A stretch of DNA of 64,000 nt from Fretibacterium fastidiosum (GCF_964642095.1 NZ_OZ209244.1:2542001-2606000), one strand, 5' to 3'. Shown: positions 44,560 through 52,301, counted from the first letter of the stretch. The notes: a model not told the origin generated them from the sequence alone. Translations and numbers: made by a program.

Positions 44560-45624
44560 TCAGAACGGCCAATACCAGGGCTTCTTCTTCCTGCCTCCGA
44601 CGCTTTTCAGGTATTCCGCCACGATTGTATTTCCTCCCTCCTCCGCCATATCAAGCGCCGTCCCCCTTTCGCCCTTCTCAGATTGCTTCAAGTTATTTAA
44701 AGCGTTGACCTCTGCCCCGGTCTCGACCAAAGCTTTTGTCATCTTCAGAAAGTCAGTTCCATCCCTTCCTGTACGCTTCAACATCTCGCTGAAGCTCTCC
44801 CATTCTCCCGAAGGCTTGCGCCTCAAAAAGCTTATTCCTGTCGCCATGTGCAAAGGTGTCATACCCTCCGTGCGGACATTTGGATTGGCCCCACGCTCCA
44901 GCAGAGCGGACACTACCCGCGGCAGTCCCATAGCCGCGGCACCCCAAAGGGGCGTAAGTCCTTCATTATTAACAGCGTTGACGTCAGCTCCAGACTGAAT
45001 CAACAGGAGCGCCACTTCCTCATCTTCCCCTAACGTCGCCTCATGCAGCGCCGTATTTCCTTCCTTATTCTTGATATTCGGATCCGCTCCTACGCTGAAC
45101 AGAACCTCCAGCAGTCGTGGAATATCCTTCAAATCCCCCTGCTGGATTTGGTTACGGATTTCCCTGTCACTGTAAAGCAGCGCTGCAATGTGGAGCGGCG
45201 TCGTTCCATCACGATTCCGGGCATTGGCCAGGCTCATATCCTCCAACAACAGAAGGTTCACGATCTCCAGCGTCTTCTCCAGAGGGCGGCCTTTCGCTAG
45301 GGCGATCATGGCACAGTGCAAAGTGGTCATGTCCCCGTTAGCCCTGTGTCCGGGCTTCGCTGAGGCACGGAGCAGCAGCCGAACGACATCGGGGTCTCCC
45401 CTCCTGATGGCCATGAACAGGGGCGTCCAGCCGCTCTCGTTCTCCTGTTCCAAGTCCTGTCCGTTCCGGATCACCGCCTCGATCTCCGCAATGTCGCCGC
45501 TCTCGACCAAGGCAAAGAAGTCATCCCTCCCCATAGCGCCAAGGGCCGGCACTGCCAAGCCCAACGACAAAAGGAAGGACGCCACAAAAAAACACGCGCT
45601 CGCCGCAGATAACTTCCGTCGCAA
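44560..45624 (-). CDS. Secreted ankyrin-repeat protein, copy 3
   Basis: 354 residues starting at TTG in the same context as copies 1 and 2. Same signal peptide, ankyrin repeats (GWTPLFMAIRRGDPDVVRLL, GNTALHEATLGEDEEVALLL) and the invariant KPWYWPF end. The last repeat differs (LKQSEKGERGTALDMAEEGG). It sits downstream of R1 copy 6 and upstream of a membrane protein, not the 40-residue peptide, so the ankyrin gene is the portable common element. Confidence 0.85.
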   Translation of the reverse strand: MRRKLSAASACFFVASFLLSLGLAVPALGAMGRDDFFALVESGDIAEIEAVIRNGQDLEQENESGWTPLFMAIRRGDPDVVRLLLRASAKPGHRANGDMTTLHCAMIALAKGRPLEKTLEIVNLLLLEDMSLANARNRDGTTPLHIAALLYSDREIRNQIQQGDLKDIPRLLEVLFSVGADPNIKNKEGNTALHEATLGEDEEVALLLIQSGADVNAVNNEGLTPLWGAAAMGLPRVVSALLERGANPNVRTEGMTPLHMATGISFLRRKPSGEWESFSEMLKRTGRDGTDFLKMTKALVETGAEVNALNNLKQSEKGERGTALDMAEEGGNTIVAEYLKSVGGRKKKPWYWPF

Positions 45625-45689
45625 GGACTTTCGCCTCCCACTTCTTCTGAATTTTTCAGCCGTTCGTCGTTTTGCCTGAATTTTAAAGA

Positions 45690-45925
45690 AGAGCGCGAAC
45701 CCTCCCTTCCTCCGGGTCGCTTCGCGCTGTCGATTTCAGGAATTCGTGGTTGTTCAGGTCTGCGCGTCGTGACGGCGCTCCCGTTTGCCCTTCCGAGTTC
45801 CAAGTCTATATCCATGAAGCACAAAAACGATGTATTTTTATCCTATCAAGGTTGCCGGGCCGTGTCAAGAAGGGAAACAAGAAGTTTTTTCTAAAAAGAC
45901 GCTCAAAAACATGAAGATCAGCTGA
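45690..45925 (-). promoter_or_regulatory. R1 promoter-leader module, copy 6
   Basis: -35 TTGACA (45863-45868), 17-base spacer, -10 TAGGAT (45840-45845). Drives ankyrin copy 3 and probably the genes down to 41.7 kb. The leader hairpin and GGAGG loop are present with small changes. Confidence 0.88.
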
Positions 45926-46232
45926 TACCAATTCGCGTTTAATATGGATTGCCTCCCCTGAAAGGGGAGGTGGTTCGCGTCAGCGAATCGGAGGGGTTGT
46001 TTCTCAGGCTCAACACCCCTCAGCCCCTGCGGGGCAGCCCCCCTTTCAGGGGGGCCAGAAAGCGCACTCTTCTTTTCGCCTCCCCTGCAAAGGGAGGTGG
46101 CCCAAAGGGCCGGAGGGGTCGTTTCTCACGCCCAACGACAACCCCTCAGCCCCTGCGGGGCAGCCCCCCTTTCAGGGGGGCCAGAAAAGCGCGCTCTTCT
46201 TTTTGCCTCCCCTGCAAGGGGAGGCAAAACGC
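45926..46232 (+). repeat. R3 hairpin repeat cluster
   Basis: Two consecutive blocks, each made of a CCTCCCCTGAAAGGGGAGG-type hairpin, a GGAGGGG...CAACACCCCTC section and the CCCCTGCGGGGCAGCCCCCC hairpin, ending with CCTCCCCTGCAAGGGGAGG. No coding frame is credible. It separates R1 copy 6 from the plus-strand Rpn-type gene. Confidence 0.75.
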
Positions 46233-46341
46233 AGCAAGTCTGGAGTTTTTGAGCCCCTTTCTGATCAAACTCTCCTGAGCTCTGCTATACTGGTACAGGG
46301 AAAGCCTGAGTGCGCGGCAAATCACGAAACGAGGTGACGTC

Positions 46342-47397
46342 ATGGGCGGGAAGAAAAAAGACCCATCGGAGAAGGCCACCAAAGAACCGCGACGTGATGA
46401 CTTGCTCTGGAAGGACCTGCTGGCCAGGTTCTTCGTCCCTATGCTTCACTCTTTGCTGCCCGACCTGGCCAGAGACCTCGACGAGAAACGGGACGTCGTT
46501 TTCCTCGATAAGGAACTGCGCCGGCTGGCCCGCTTCACCCAAAGGCCGGAGGGCGGCGAGCCGGACGGGAACCGATTCGTGGACCTCCTGGCAAACGTCC
46601 CCCTCCGCGCCAAGGAAGACGCCTGGGTCCTCCTTCACGTGGAGGTGCAGGGCCGGGGCGGGAACGAAGACTTCCCCCTGCGGATGCACCGCTACCGCGG
46701 CTTGCTGGAGGGCCGTTACCGAAGGCACGTCAGTGCCCTGGCCCTCCTCATCGAGCCCCTGTCGGAGGCGCAGTCCTGCGGGGTCTATTCCTGGGAGGGC
46801 TACGGCACGCGGGTGAAGTACGAGTTCCCCATGTTCAAGCTCTATGAGGGGGACGAAGAGGCCCTGAAGGCGAGCGACAACCCCTTCGACTGGGCGCACC
46901 TGGCGGGCTTGAGGGCGTGGAAGAGCCGGAGCAGCGAGCCGAGGAAGCTGAGTTACCTGAAGGAGATGCTGAAGCTTCTGGACGAACGGGGCTGGCCCCA
47001 CGCGGACAAGGCGCAGCTGCTGGTGTTTATGGAAGGCGTGATTCACCTGACGGAGGACGAGAGCTCAAGAGAATACGAAGAGTGGGAAAATACTTTGGAA
47101 GAGGCGAAGGAGGCGGGACGGATGTACGTCAGCATCATGGAGCGTAAGGGTATTGAGAAGGGCAGGATAGAGGGCATCCAGCTGGGCGAGGCAAGAGGCA
47201 TTAAGTTGGGTGAGGCAAGAGGCATTAAGTTGGGTGAGGCAAGGGGCATTAAGTTGGGTGAGGCAAGAGGCGAAGCCAGGGGCATCGCCTCCACGGCGCG
47301 GCGGATGCTGGTGCGGGGCGTCCCGTTGGAGCAGGTCGTTGACTTCACCGGGCTGTCCCGTGGTGAGGTGGAGGCGCTGAGGGGGGAGATGGACTGA
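46342..47397 (+). CDS. Rpn-family recombination-promoting nuclease / PD-(D/E)XK transposase-like protein
   Basis: A 351-residue protein and the only plus-strand gene in the array. The core has DVVFLDKELRRLARF and WVLLHVEVQGRG, matching the PD-(D/E)XK pattern of Rpn/YhgA-like proteins, followed by MHRYRGLLEGRY. The C-terminal part has four tandem 8-residue repeats (LGEARGIK) and a small helical end (GLSRGEVEAL). Known Rpn proteins are DNA endonucleases that stimulate RecA-independent recombination. GAGGTGACGTC precedes the ATG. R3 clusters lie on both sides. It could have brought, or still promote, rearrangement of this array; that is inference. Confidence 0.78.
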   Translation: MGGKKKDPSEKATKEPRRDDLLWKDLLARFFVPMLHSLLPDLARDLDEKRDVVFLDKELRRLARFTQRPEGGEPDGNRFVDLLANVPLRAKEDAWVLLHVEVQGRGGNEDFPLRMHRYRGLLEGRYRRHVSALALLIEPLSEAQSCGVYSWEGYGTRVKYEFPMFKLYEGDEEALKASDNPFDWAHLAGLRAWKSRSSEPRKLSYLKEMLKLLDERGWPHADKAQLLVFMEGVIHLTEDESSREYEEWENTLEEAKEAGRMYVSIMERKGIEKGRIEGIQLGEARGIKLGEARGIKLGEARGIKLGEARGEARGIASTARRMLVRGVPLEQVVDFTGLSRGEVEALRGEMD

Positions 47398-47399
47398 TT

Positions 47400-47514
47400 G
47401 TTGGCCCTCCTGCAAGGGGGACTGCCCCGCAGGGGCTGGGGGGGTATTTTTGAGCGCAAGAAACAACCCCTCCGGCCCTTCGGGCCACCTCCCCTTTCAG
47501 GGGAGGCGTCGGCT
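47400..47514 (+). repeat. R3 hairpin repeat
   Basis: CCTGCAAGGGGGACTGCCCC and a CCTCCCCTTTCAGGGGAGG hairpin ending GCGTCGGCTGCCTCCA. The end joins directly to a carrier trunk fragment at 47515, at the same trunk position as the relic at 48985. Confidence 0.7.
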
Positions 47515-47821
47515 GCCTCCATTGTCCGCCTTGCCGTTGAAGTGCTTGTCCAGTAGCAGAAAGGCGTACGTCTTGTCGATCCACCGCGTAAACTCGTGGA
47601 ACCCGTTGGCGTTCAGGTCAAAAACGCCGCGTTCTTCAGCTCAACCTTACCATCCCGGTTCAGGTCCAGGACCAACGGCTCAACACGGGTGGGGGTGGCA
47701 TCAGATATAAGCCAACGAAAAAATATATCGTCTAGCTCATATCCAAATACTCATCAAAAATATCAAAACCAATCACTCCTAAAGGAATATTCCGCCAAAA
47801 AGCCTTATATTTTATTGCCAT
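47515..47821 (-). pseudogene. Carrier relic (N-domain and start of trunk)
   Basis: Starts at the ATG at 47821 (MAIKYKAFWRNIPLGVIGFD), overlapping the end of the membrane-protein gene. A frameshift near 47735 leads into FFRWLISDATPTRVEPLVLD, the carrier trunk. A second shift in the trunk (CAAAAACGCC on the plus strand in place of CAAAGAACGCC) and then R3 sequence end it. The same trunk shift occurs in the relic at 48985, so the two share descent. The N-domain is a type not seen in the intact carriers. Confidence 0.65.
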
Positions 47822-48218
47822 CTTCTTCCGCCTCTCCACAATTTAAACAAATAATTTTTTTCACCGAGGCCACTAACAAACACATAATGACTAATAAGAT
47901 TAGTCCAGAAATCACCCCCGAAATAATTCTAACTGCAATAAAATTATCTTCATTTAGAACAAAAATTACTGCAATAAGGTAAAGTAGCATTGATATTGCT
48001 ATTTTTTTTAAATCCCGAGCCTTGATCAATAAAATATGTCGATACTTTGCTGCGAACACTGATTCTGACTTAGAATTTAAGTAACTATACAGCCCTAAAA
48101 GACTTACGACACTAAAATTGATCATTAAAAAGAAAATTGCCAATGTAATAAAAAGAAATGTACTAAATGGTGATTCAATAAACTCGATAGACTTTGCCAA
48201 TAAGACTATTCGAATCAC
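47805..48218 (-). CDS. Membrane protein, possibly the 3' part of a split gene
   Basis: 137 residues from a GTG with no good ribosome site. Several membrane segments (FLFITLAIFFLMINFSVVSL, ISMLLYLIAVIFVL, ISGVISGLILLVIMCLLV) and a C-terminal CxxC-less tail. It is in the same frame as the 73-residue gene at 48264, and only one TAG and 15 sense codons separate them. The pair may be a single membrane-protein gene of about 225 residues broken by an amber codon. AT-rich, no family recognised. Confidence 0.5.
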   Translation of the reverse strand: MIRIVLLAKSIEFIESPFSTFLFITLAIFFLMINFSVVSLLGLYSYLNSKSESVFAAKYRHILLIKARDLKKIAISMLLYLIAVIFVLNEDNFIAVRIISGVISGLILLVIMCLLVASVKKIICLNCGEAEEDGNKI

Positions 48219-48263
48219 TATTAACGCATTATTTCCCTCTATTTGGGATAAATCACAAAATAC

Positions 48264-48485
48264 CTATCTCGTAACATTCTTTTGTTTCATATAAAAATAA
48301 AGAAACCATGACTCATTCAAAATAACCAAATACCAACACATACTGGTAATACTAAGGAGCGAAGAAATCCCTTTTAATTTTGCAAACAGTATCGTAATGA
48401 TCCCAATGCTGTAAACAAAAAAGAAGGTCTTAGAAAAATGCGATCGTATTTTTACAACCTCATTATCATGTTCTTTTAACTTCAT
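48264..48485 (-). CDS. Small membrane protein, possibly the 5' part of a split gene
   Basis: 73 residues from the ATG at 48485, with GGGAGG 7 bases upstream. Two membrane segments (TFFFVYSIGIITILFA and LLSITSMCWYLVILNESW). The stop is TAG and the frame remains open afterwards into the next membrane protein. It is the first gene after R1 copy 7. Confidence 0.55.
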   Translation of the reverse strand: MKLKEHDNEVVKIRSHFSKTFFFVYSIGIITILFAKLKGISSLLSITSMCWYLVILNESWFLYFYMKQKNVTR

Positions 48486-48547
48486 AATTTCGCCTCCCAC
48501 TTCTTCTAACTTTTTCAGCCGTTCACCATCCTGTAGGGATTTAGAAA

Positions 48548-48790
48548 AAAGAGCGCGATACGTCCCTTCTTCCGGGCCGCTTCGCGCTGTCGATTTCAGA
48601 AATTCGTGGTTGTTCAGGTCTGCGCGTCGCCGCGGTGCTCCCGATTGCCCTTCCGAGTTCCAAGTCTATATCCATCAAGCATAACAACAATATTTTTTAT
48701 CCTATCAAGGTTGCCAGGCCGTGTCAAGAGGGGGAACAAGAAGTTGTCGTTGATTTTCTGAAAAGAAGATCAGAAGTATGAACATCGACT
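48548..48790 (-). promoter_or_regulatory. R1 promoter-leader module, copy 7
   Basis: -35 TTGACA (48722-48727), 17-base spacer, -10 TAGGAT (48699-48704). The leader hairpin has a few mismatches in one arm (AGCGCGATA). Upstream sequence matches copies 5 and 8. Confidence 0.87.
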
Positions 48791-48824
48791 GAGGTTCATA
48801 CAGAAGGGCTGTCAGCTCCTGAAG

Positions 48825-48984
48825 AGGCACGATCGAGGGGTTGGATTGGAACGCACAAACAAAACACCCCCCTCTCACTCCGTTCGGCCACCTGATGAAG
48901 AAACCAGCCGACCTGCACAACTCTCCCCTTCGGGGAATCGCTGGCAGTCTGGCCGTCCCCTTTCAGGGGAGGCGTCGGCTGCCT
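48825..48984 (+). repeat. R3-related segment
   Basis: Degenerate R3 sequence (CTCTCCCCTTCGGGGAATCG and CCCCTTTCAGGGGAGG) ending GCGTCGGCTGCCTCCA, which joins the carrier relic at 48985. No gene seen in it. Confidence 0.6.
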
Positions 48985-49260
48985 CCATTGTCCGCCTTGC
49001 CGTTGAAGTTCTTATCGAGCACCAGAAACGCGTCCGTCCCGTCGATCCAACGGGTAAACTCATGGAACCCGTTGGCGTTGAGGTCAAAAACGCCGCGTTC
49101 TTCAGCTCAACCTTGCCGTCCCGATTCAGGTCCAGGACCAACGGATCAACACGGGCAGGGGAACTTTGGCTGTCAGCCCAAGCAATCATTTTTTTATTAA
49201 ATTTTGCACGATCAATTATTGGCTTTGCATATAATAAACCCGTACTAGGTCCTCGAGGAT
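48985..49260 (-). pseudogene. Carrier relic (MIG-like junction and start of trunk)
   Basis: The minus strand encodes GLLYAKPIIDRAKFNKKM then IAWADSQSSPARVDPLVLDL, like the end of the MIG-type N-domains (GAWPDSQ junction). It is closed upstream by a stop near 49255 and has no start. The trunk has the same one-base deletion as the relic at 47515, then ends at R3 at the same position. A dead cassette downstream of B3-A3. Confidence 0.65.
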
Positions 49261-49322
49261 TTTTTTATTCCAAAAACATATTCAAAAAAACAAAATATTT
49301 CTCCCCCTTCTCTTCCTACTTG

Positions 49323-49829
49323 TTATTGTCGACGAATAATAAGTTGCAGTGCGGTATTTTGAAAATGTTTGTTGTAAAAACATATCCAGCCAAACTGTAG
49401 ATTGTCCTTCTTCCACATAGTAGTAAGGCCTTTAATAGGCTGGTTATTCATCTCCAAATTCGCTTCCATTTCCACCCCCTTCATCTTTAAAATGGAGGCA
49501 AAACTCTTCTTAAAACGTCTATACTTCGCCAAGAGCCTGGAATCCATTACGTCAATTGAATCTGCCGTCTCTGTGTAAGAGGCAACTTCTGCTTGCCCTT
49601 TTTCAACAATACAGCACAATATCCCACCTTCCCATTGCCAGTATGGAATACCCTTCTCTTCAAACGTAGGATTTCCCCAACTTTTTAAGACTTCTGAAAC
49701 ATTTTCCGTTATAAACAAAGAATTCAACTTCTGATAAATTTTCACTGGTTCCACAGCCCAAGCTGACTCATTCCCTAACCACAAAAAAATAAAGAAACAC
49801 AACTCAAACTTTAATCTAAATGGTTTCAT
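49323..49829 (-). CDS. A-family secreted protein, copy 3
   Basis: 168 residues with a signal peptide (LCFFIFLWLGNESAWA). The mature part has VKIYQKLNSLF, KSWGNPTFEEKGIPYWQWEG, a central helix (MDSRLLAKYRRFKKSFASIL) and FGWICFYNKHFQNTALQL, aligning end to end with A2. The ATG overlaps the B3 end by 14 bases. Function unknown. Confidence 0.75.
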   Translation of the reverse strand: MKPFRLKFELCFFIFLWLGNESAWAVEPVKIYQKLNSLFITENVSEVLKSWGNPTFEEKGIPYWQWEGGILCCIVEKGQAEVASYTETADSIDVMDSRLLAKYRRFKKSFASILKMKGVEMEANLEMNNQPIKGLTTMWKKDNLQFGWICFYNKHFQNTALQLIIRRQ

Positions 49830-50334
49830 TATAAAAATCCTTTTTCTTTATTACAACAAACACACCTGTCACTTCCTTATCATGAAAAAACAATTGCATG
49901 ATACCCAGTTTCTTTTCTTCCATAAACCAACTAAGGAAACCCCGGTCATCCCTCACAGCAGAGCCTAATTTTTTTGACAACCCTTTCAGTATTTCGTCAT
50001 ATCGTTTAGCAGCCTGTTTTTTGCTCTCGTAAATTTCTGAATAACTTACAGCCATGCAATAACCATCTTTAAAAACACACACAATACTATTTTTATGAAA
50101 AAAATTATTATCTCCAGAGTCAAATAACCAGGCATATCCTTCCTTCGGTACCTTAAGCTTATCACCTGGTTTCCCCATTATTTTATTAACGTCATCTATA
50201 GAACGAAAATAAAGGCGGGTTACCATTTTATAAATACTCTCCGCATTTGGGCCAGATGGAGAAAACATCTGGGAAATACCCCACAAAGCCATCACTCCAA
50301 CAAAAAGAAACAAAAGAATTTTTCTTCCAGACAT
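49816..50334 (-). CDS. B-family secreted or anchored protein, copy 3
   Basis: 172 residues. ILLFLFVGVMALWGISQMF is nearly identical to B2's hydrophobic segment, followed by PNAESIYKMVTRLYFRS, DDVNKIMGKPGDK, a strand-rich middle and VRDDRGFLSWFMEEKKLG. GGGAGC lies upstream of the ATG. The signal region is more conserved than the body, suggesting recent diversification of the mature part. Confidence 0.75.
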   Translation of the reverse strand: MSGRKILLFLFVGVMALWGISQMFSPSGPNAESIYKMVTRLYFRSIDDVNKIMGKPGDKLKVPKEGYAWLFDSGDNNFFHKNSIVCVFKDGYCMAVSYSEIYESKKQAAKRYDEILKGLSKKLGSAVRDDRGFLSWFMEEKKLGIMQLFFHDKEVTGVFVVIKKKDFYNETI

Positions 50335-50372
50335 CTTTAAGCTCCCAACAAAATCAATGCTTTTTTATTTTT

Positions 50373-50738
50373 CTATAACCACGTAGAAGGATGACGCGGG
50401 TCACACATCAGGAAACTCAAGGGCATGATCAGGCCCAGCCCCAAGACAATCGCCGGAATAAAAAAGTAAATCCCGGGAAGATCATGCATCCAAAACCACA
50501 GCCCCAGCGAAACGGCAAGGGGAGATAAAAAGGCTATCCGATTTGCCGTATTTATCTCCACCACCCCCAACATTTCCAAGACGAGGCTCAAAAACCACCA
50601 AAACGTGATCGACGCAAGGAAGCCCACGGTCCACCAGACACTTTCGGAGGAAAACATCAACGGCCCGCCACCAATCAAAGCCAAAATCAAGCGTATCCAT
50701 TTTTTCTCAGAGGGAAACACAAGAGCAAGAAAATCCAT
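50373..50738 (-). CDS. Small membrane protein, first gene after R1 copy 8
   Basis: 121 residues from the second of two adjacent ATGs (50738), 7 bases after AAGGAGG. Four membrane segments: LILALIGGGPLMFS, VGFLASITFWWFLSLVLEML, IAFLSPLAVSLGLWFWM and IYFFIPAIVLGLGLIMPLSF. It ends RHPSTWL. More GC than the neighbouring A and B genes. No family recognised. Confidence 0.65.
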   Translation of the reverse strand: MDFLALVFPSEKKWIRLILALIGGGPLMFSSESVWWTVGFLASITFWWFLSLVLEMLGVVEINTANRIAFLSPLAVSLGLWFWMHDLPGIYFFIPAIVLGLGLIMPLSFLMCDPRHPSTWL

Positions 50739-50817
50739 CATGCATCCTCCTTCCTTAGATAGATATACATAAATAAACAAAAAGCGTAAAGCAACTTTCC
50801 TACCTCAATACATTGTG

Positions 50818-51045
50818 GTAGGCCGCTTCGCGCTGTCGATTTCAGAAATTCGTGGTTGTTCAGGTCTGCGCGTCGCCGCGGCTCTCCCGATTGCCCTTTC
50901 GAGTTCCAAGTCTATATCCATGAAGCACAAAAACCATATGTTTTTATCCTATCAAGCTTACAAGGCCGTGTCAAGAGGGGAAACAAGAAGTTGTTGTTAA
51001 TTTTCTAAAAAGAAGATCAGAATACGAACATCAACTGAGGTTCAT
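50818..51045 (-). promoter_or_regulatory. R1 promoter-leader module, copy 8 (leader 3' end missing)
   Basis: -35 TTGACA (50969-50974), 17-base spacer, -10 TAGGAT (50946-50951). The module stops at GGCCGCTTCGCGCTG on the plus strand; the other arm of the terminal hairpin and the AGGGAGG loop are absent. The following gene has its own AAGGAGG. This is the outermost module of the array. Confidence 0.87.
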
Positions 51046-51061
51046 AAAGAGGGGATGCCAG

Positions 51062-51640
51062 CTCCTGATACCAATTCGCGTCTAATGTGGATTGCCTCCC
51101 CCGAAAGGGGGGCTGGCGAGCTCCGAAGGGGCTGGGACTGACGGCCCGTGAGCGGTAGCAAACGGCAGCCGGAAGGCTCCCCGAAAGGGAGGGGTAGGGG
51201 CGGCGAGTGTTTTTCATAAGACGCGCCTGTCCGACATTCCCCGCCAACGCCTCCACAAGGCAATCCATTGCCTTGTTTCGGCACAGCCGACCAACCGGCC
51301 GCCACAATCCTCCCGAAAGATCGGCTTGCGTGAGGCCGGTCGTCTGGCCGAGCTGCGGAAGTCCCCCGGACTTCCTTCGCCCTCAGCCGACCAACCGGCC
51401 GCCGCAATCCTCCCGAAAGATCGGCTTGCGTGAGGCCGGTCGTCTGGCCGAACCCCTCCGGCCCGTTGGGCCACCTCCCCTTGCAGGGGAGGCAAGGCAA
51501 GCAGGGCGCGCTTTTGCCCCCCTGCAAGGGGGGCTGCCCCGCAGGGGCTGGGGGGTTGTTTTAGGGCGTGAAAGACAACCCCTCCGGTTCGCTAGCGCGA
51601 ACCACCTCCCCTTGCAGGGGAGGTGAACCCCTCTCCTGGT
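51062..51640 (+). repeat. R3 cluster with two composite palindromes
   Basis: Noncoding right edge of the array. TACCAATTCGCGTCTAATGT and R3 hairpins are followed by AAGGCAATCCATTGCCTT and palindromes at 51284-51350 and 51384-51450, joined by GGAAGTCCCCCGGACTTCC. The middle stem here is ACCGGCC/GGCCGGT, different from the 41.1-41.4 kb copies although the flanks match closely. Further R3 hairpins continue to 51640. Confidence 0.75.
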
Positions 51641-51692
51641 CTGTCACTCGACACGTAGCCCCAAACGGCCTCTATCGGCATTTTTAGTTATT

Positions 51693-51721
51693 GATTATCA
51701 CTGACCATAAGGATAGAATGA
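51693..51721 (+). promoter_or_regulatory. Probable sigma-70 type promoter of ctsR-clpC
   Basis: TTGATT (51693-51698), 17-base spacer and TAGAAT (51716-51721), about 65 bases before the ctsR ATG. A single TTTGACT (51744-51750), half of a CtsR operator, lies just downstream; a second half-site is not clear. Confidence 0.6.
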
Positions 51722-51785
51722 GGCCCTGTCGGATCGTCGGCTTTGACTTCGGGATTCGGCCAACCACGGAACGGAGGTAAGGGGT

Positions 51786-52265
51786 ATGCCCAACTTGACC
51801 CTGGCCATTGAAAAATACATTCAGGAGCTCTTCGAGACGGAGACGGAACCCTCCGTCTCCCTCCGGCGCAAGGAGCTGGCGGAGTTTTTCGGCTGCGTGC
51901 CGAGCCAGATCAACTACGTCCTGCGGAGCCGCTTCACGCCAGAGCGCGGCTTTTTGGTGGAGAGCCAACGGGGCGGGCACGGGTACATCCGCATCCTGCG
52001 CATCTCCTGCGAGGAGCCGGAGGAGCGCCTGAAGCACGTCGAGGACATCGTGGGGGACTCCATCTCGGAGCAGGACTGCCGCCGCCTCCTCCAGTCCCTG
52101 CAGGAGCGCGGCCTCATTACCGTGCGCGAGCGCCTTCTGATCGAGGTGGCGCTGCGGCACGCCGACGAGATGGGACGCAGCGATTTCGACCTGTCCCAGC
52201 ACAAACGAAGCGTCATTCAGGCGGAGATGCTGAAGAGGATGCTGCGGGGCCTGATGCTGGCCTGA
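51786..52265 (+). CDS. ctsR: CtsR-family transcriptional repressor
   Basis: A 159-residue regulator of Clp protease genes. The winged-helix DNA-binding part has LAEFFGCVPSQINYVLRSRF and the glycine-rich wing GFLVESQRGGHGYIRI, the CtsR hallmark that binds heptad operators and senses heat. The C-terminal helical domain contains the DRRLL-like dimer region. GGAGG precedes the ATG. It is followed by clpC after about 37 bases, without the mcsA and mcsB genes that sit between them in Bacillus, so release from the operator must not depend on locally encoded McsB. Confidence 0.92.
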   Translation: MPNLTLAIEKYIQELFETETEPSVSLRRKELAEFFGCVPSQINYVLRSRFTPERGFLVESQRGGHGYIRILRISCEEPEERLKHVEDIVGDSISEQDCRRLLQSLQERGLITVRERLLIEVALRHADEMGRSDFDLSQHKRSVIQAEMLKRMLRGLMLA

Positions 52266-52301
52266 ACGCACGCCGTTTTTTCACACTAAGGAGAGCATGA
52301 C

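Noticed and set aside
45690..45830. Conserved leader peptide in R1 (starting MDIDLELGR)
   Set aside because: The frame is open in some copies but lacks an ATG in copies 1 and 3 and is frameshifted in copy 5, so the leader is more likely an RNA element than a peptide gene.
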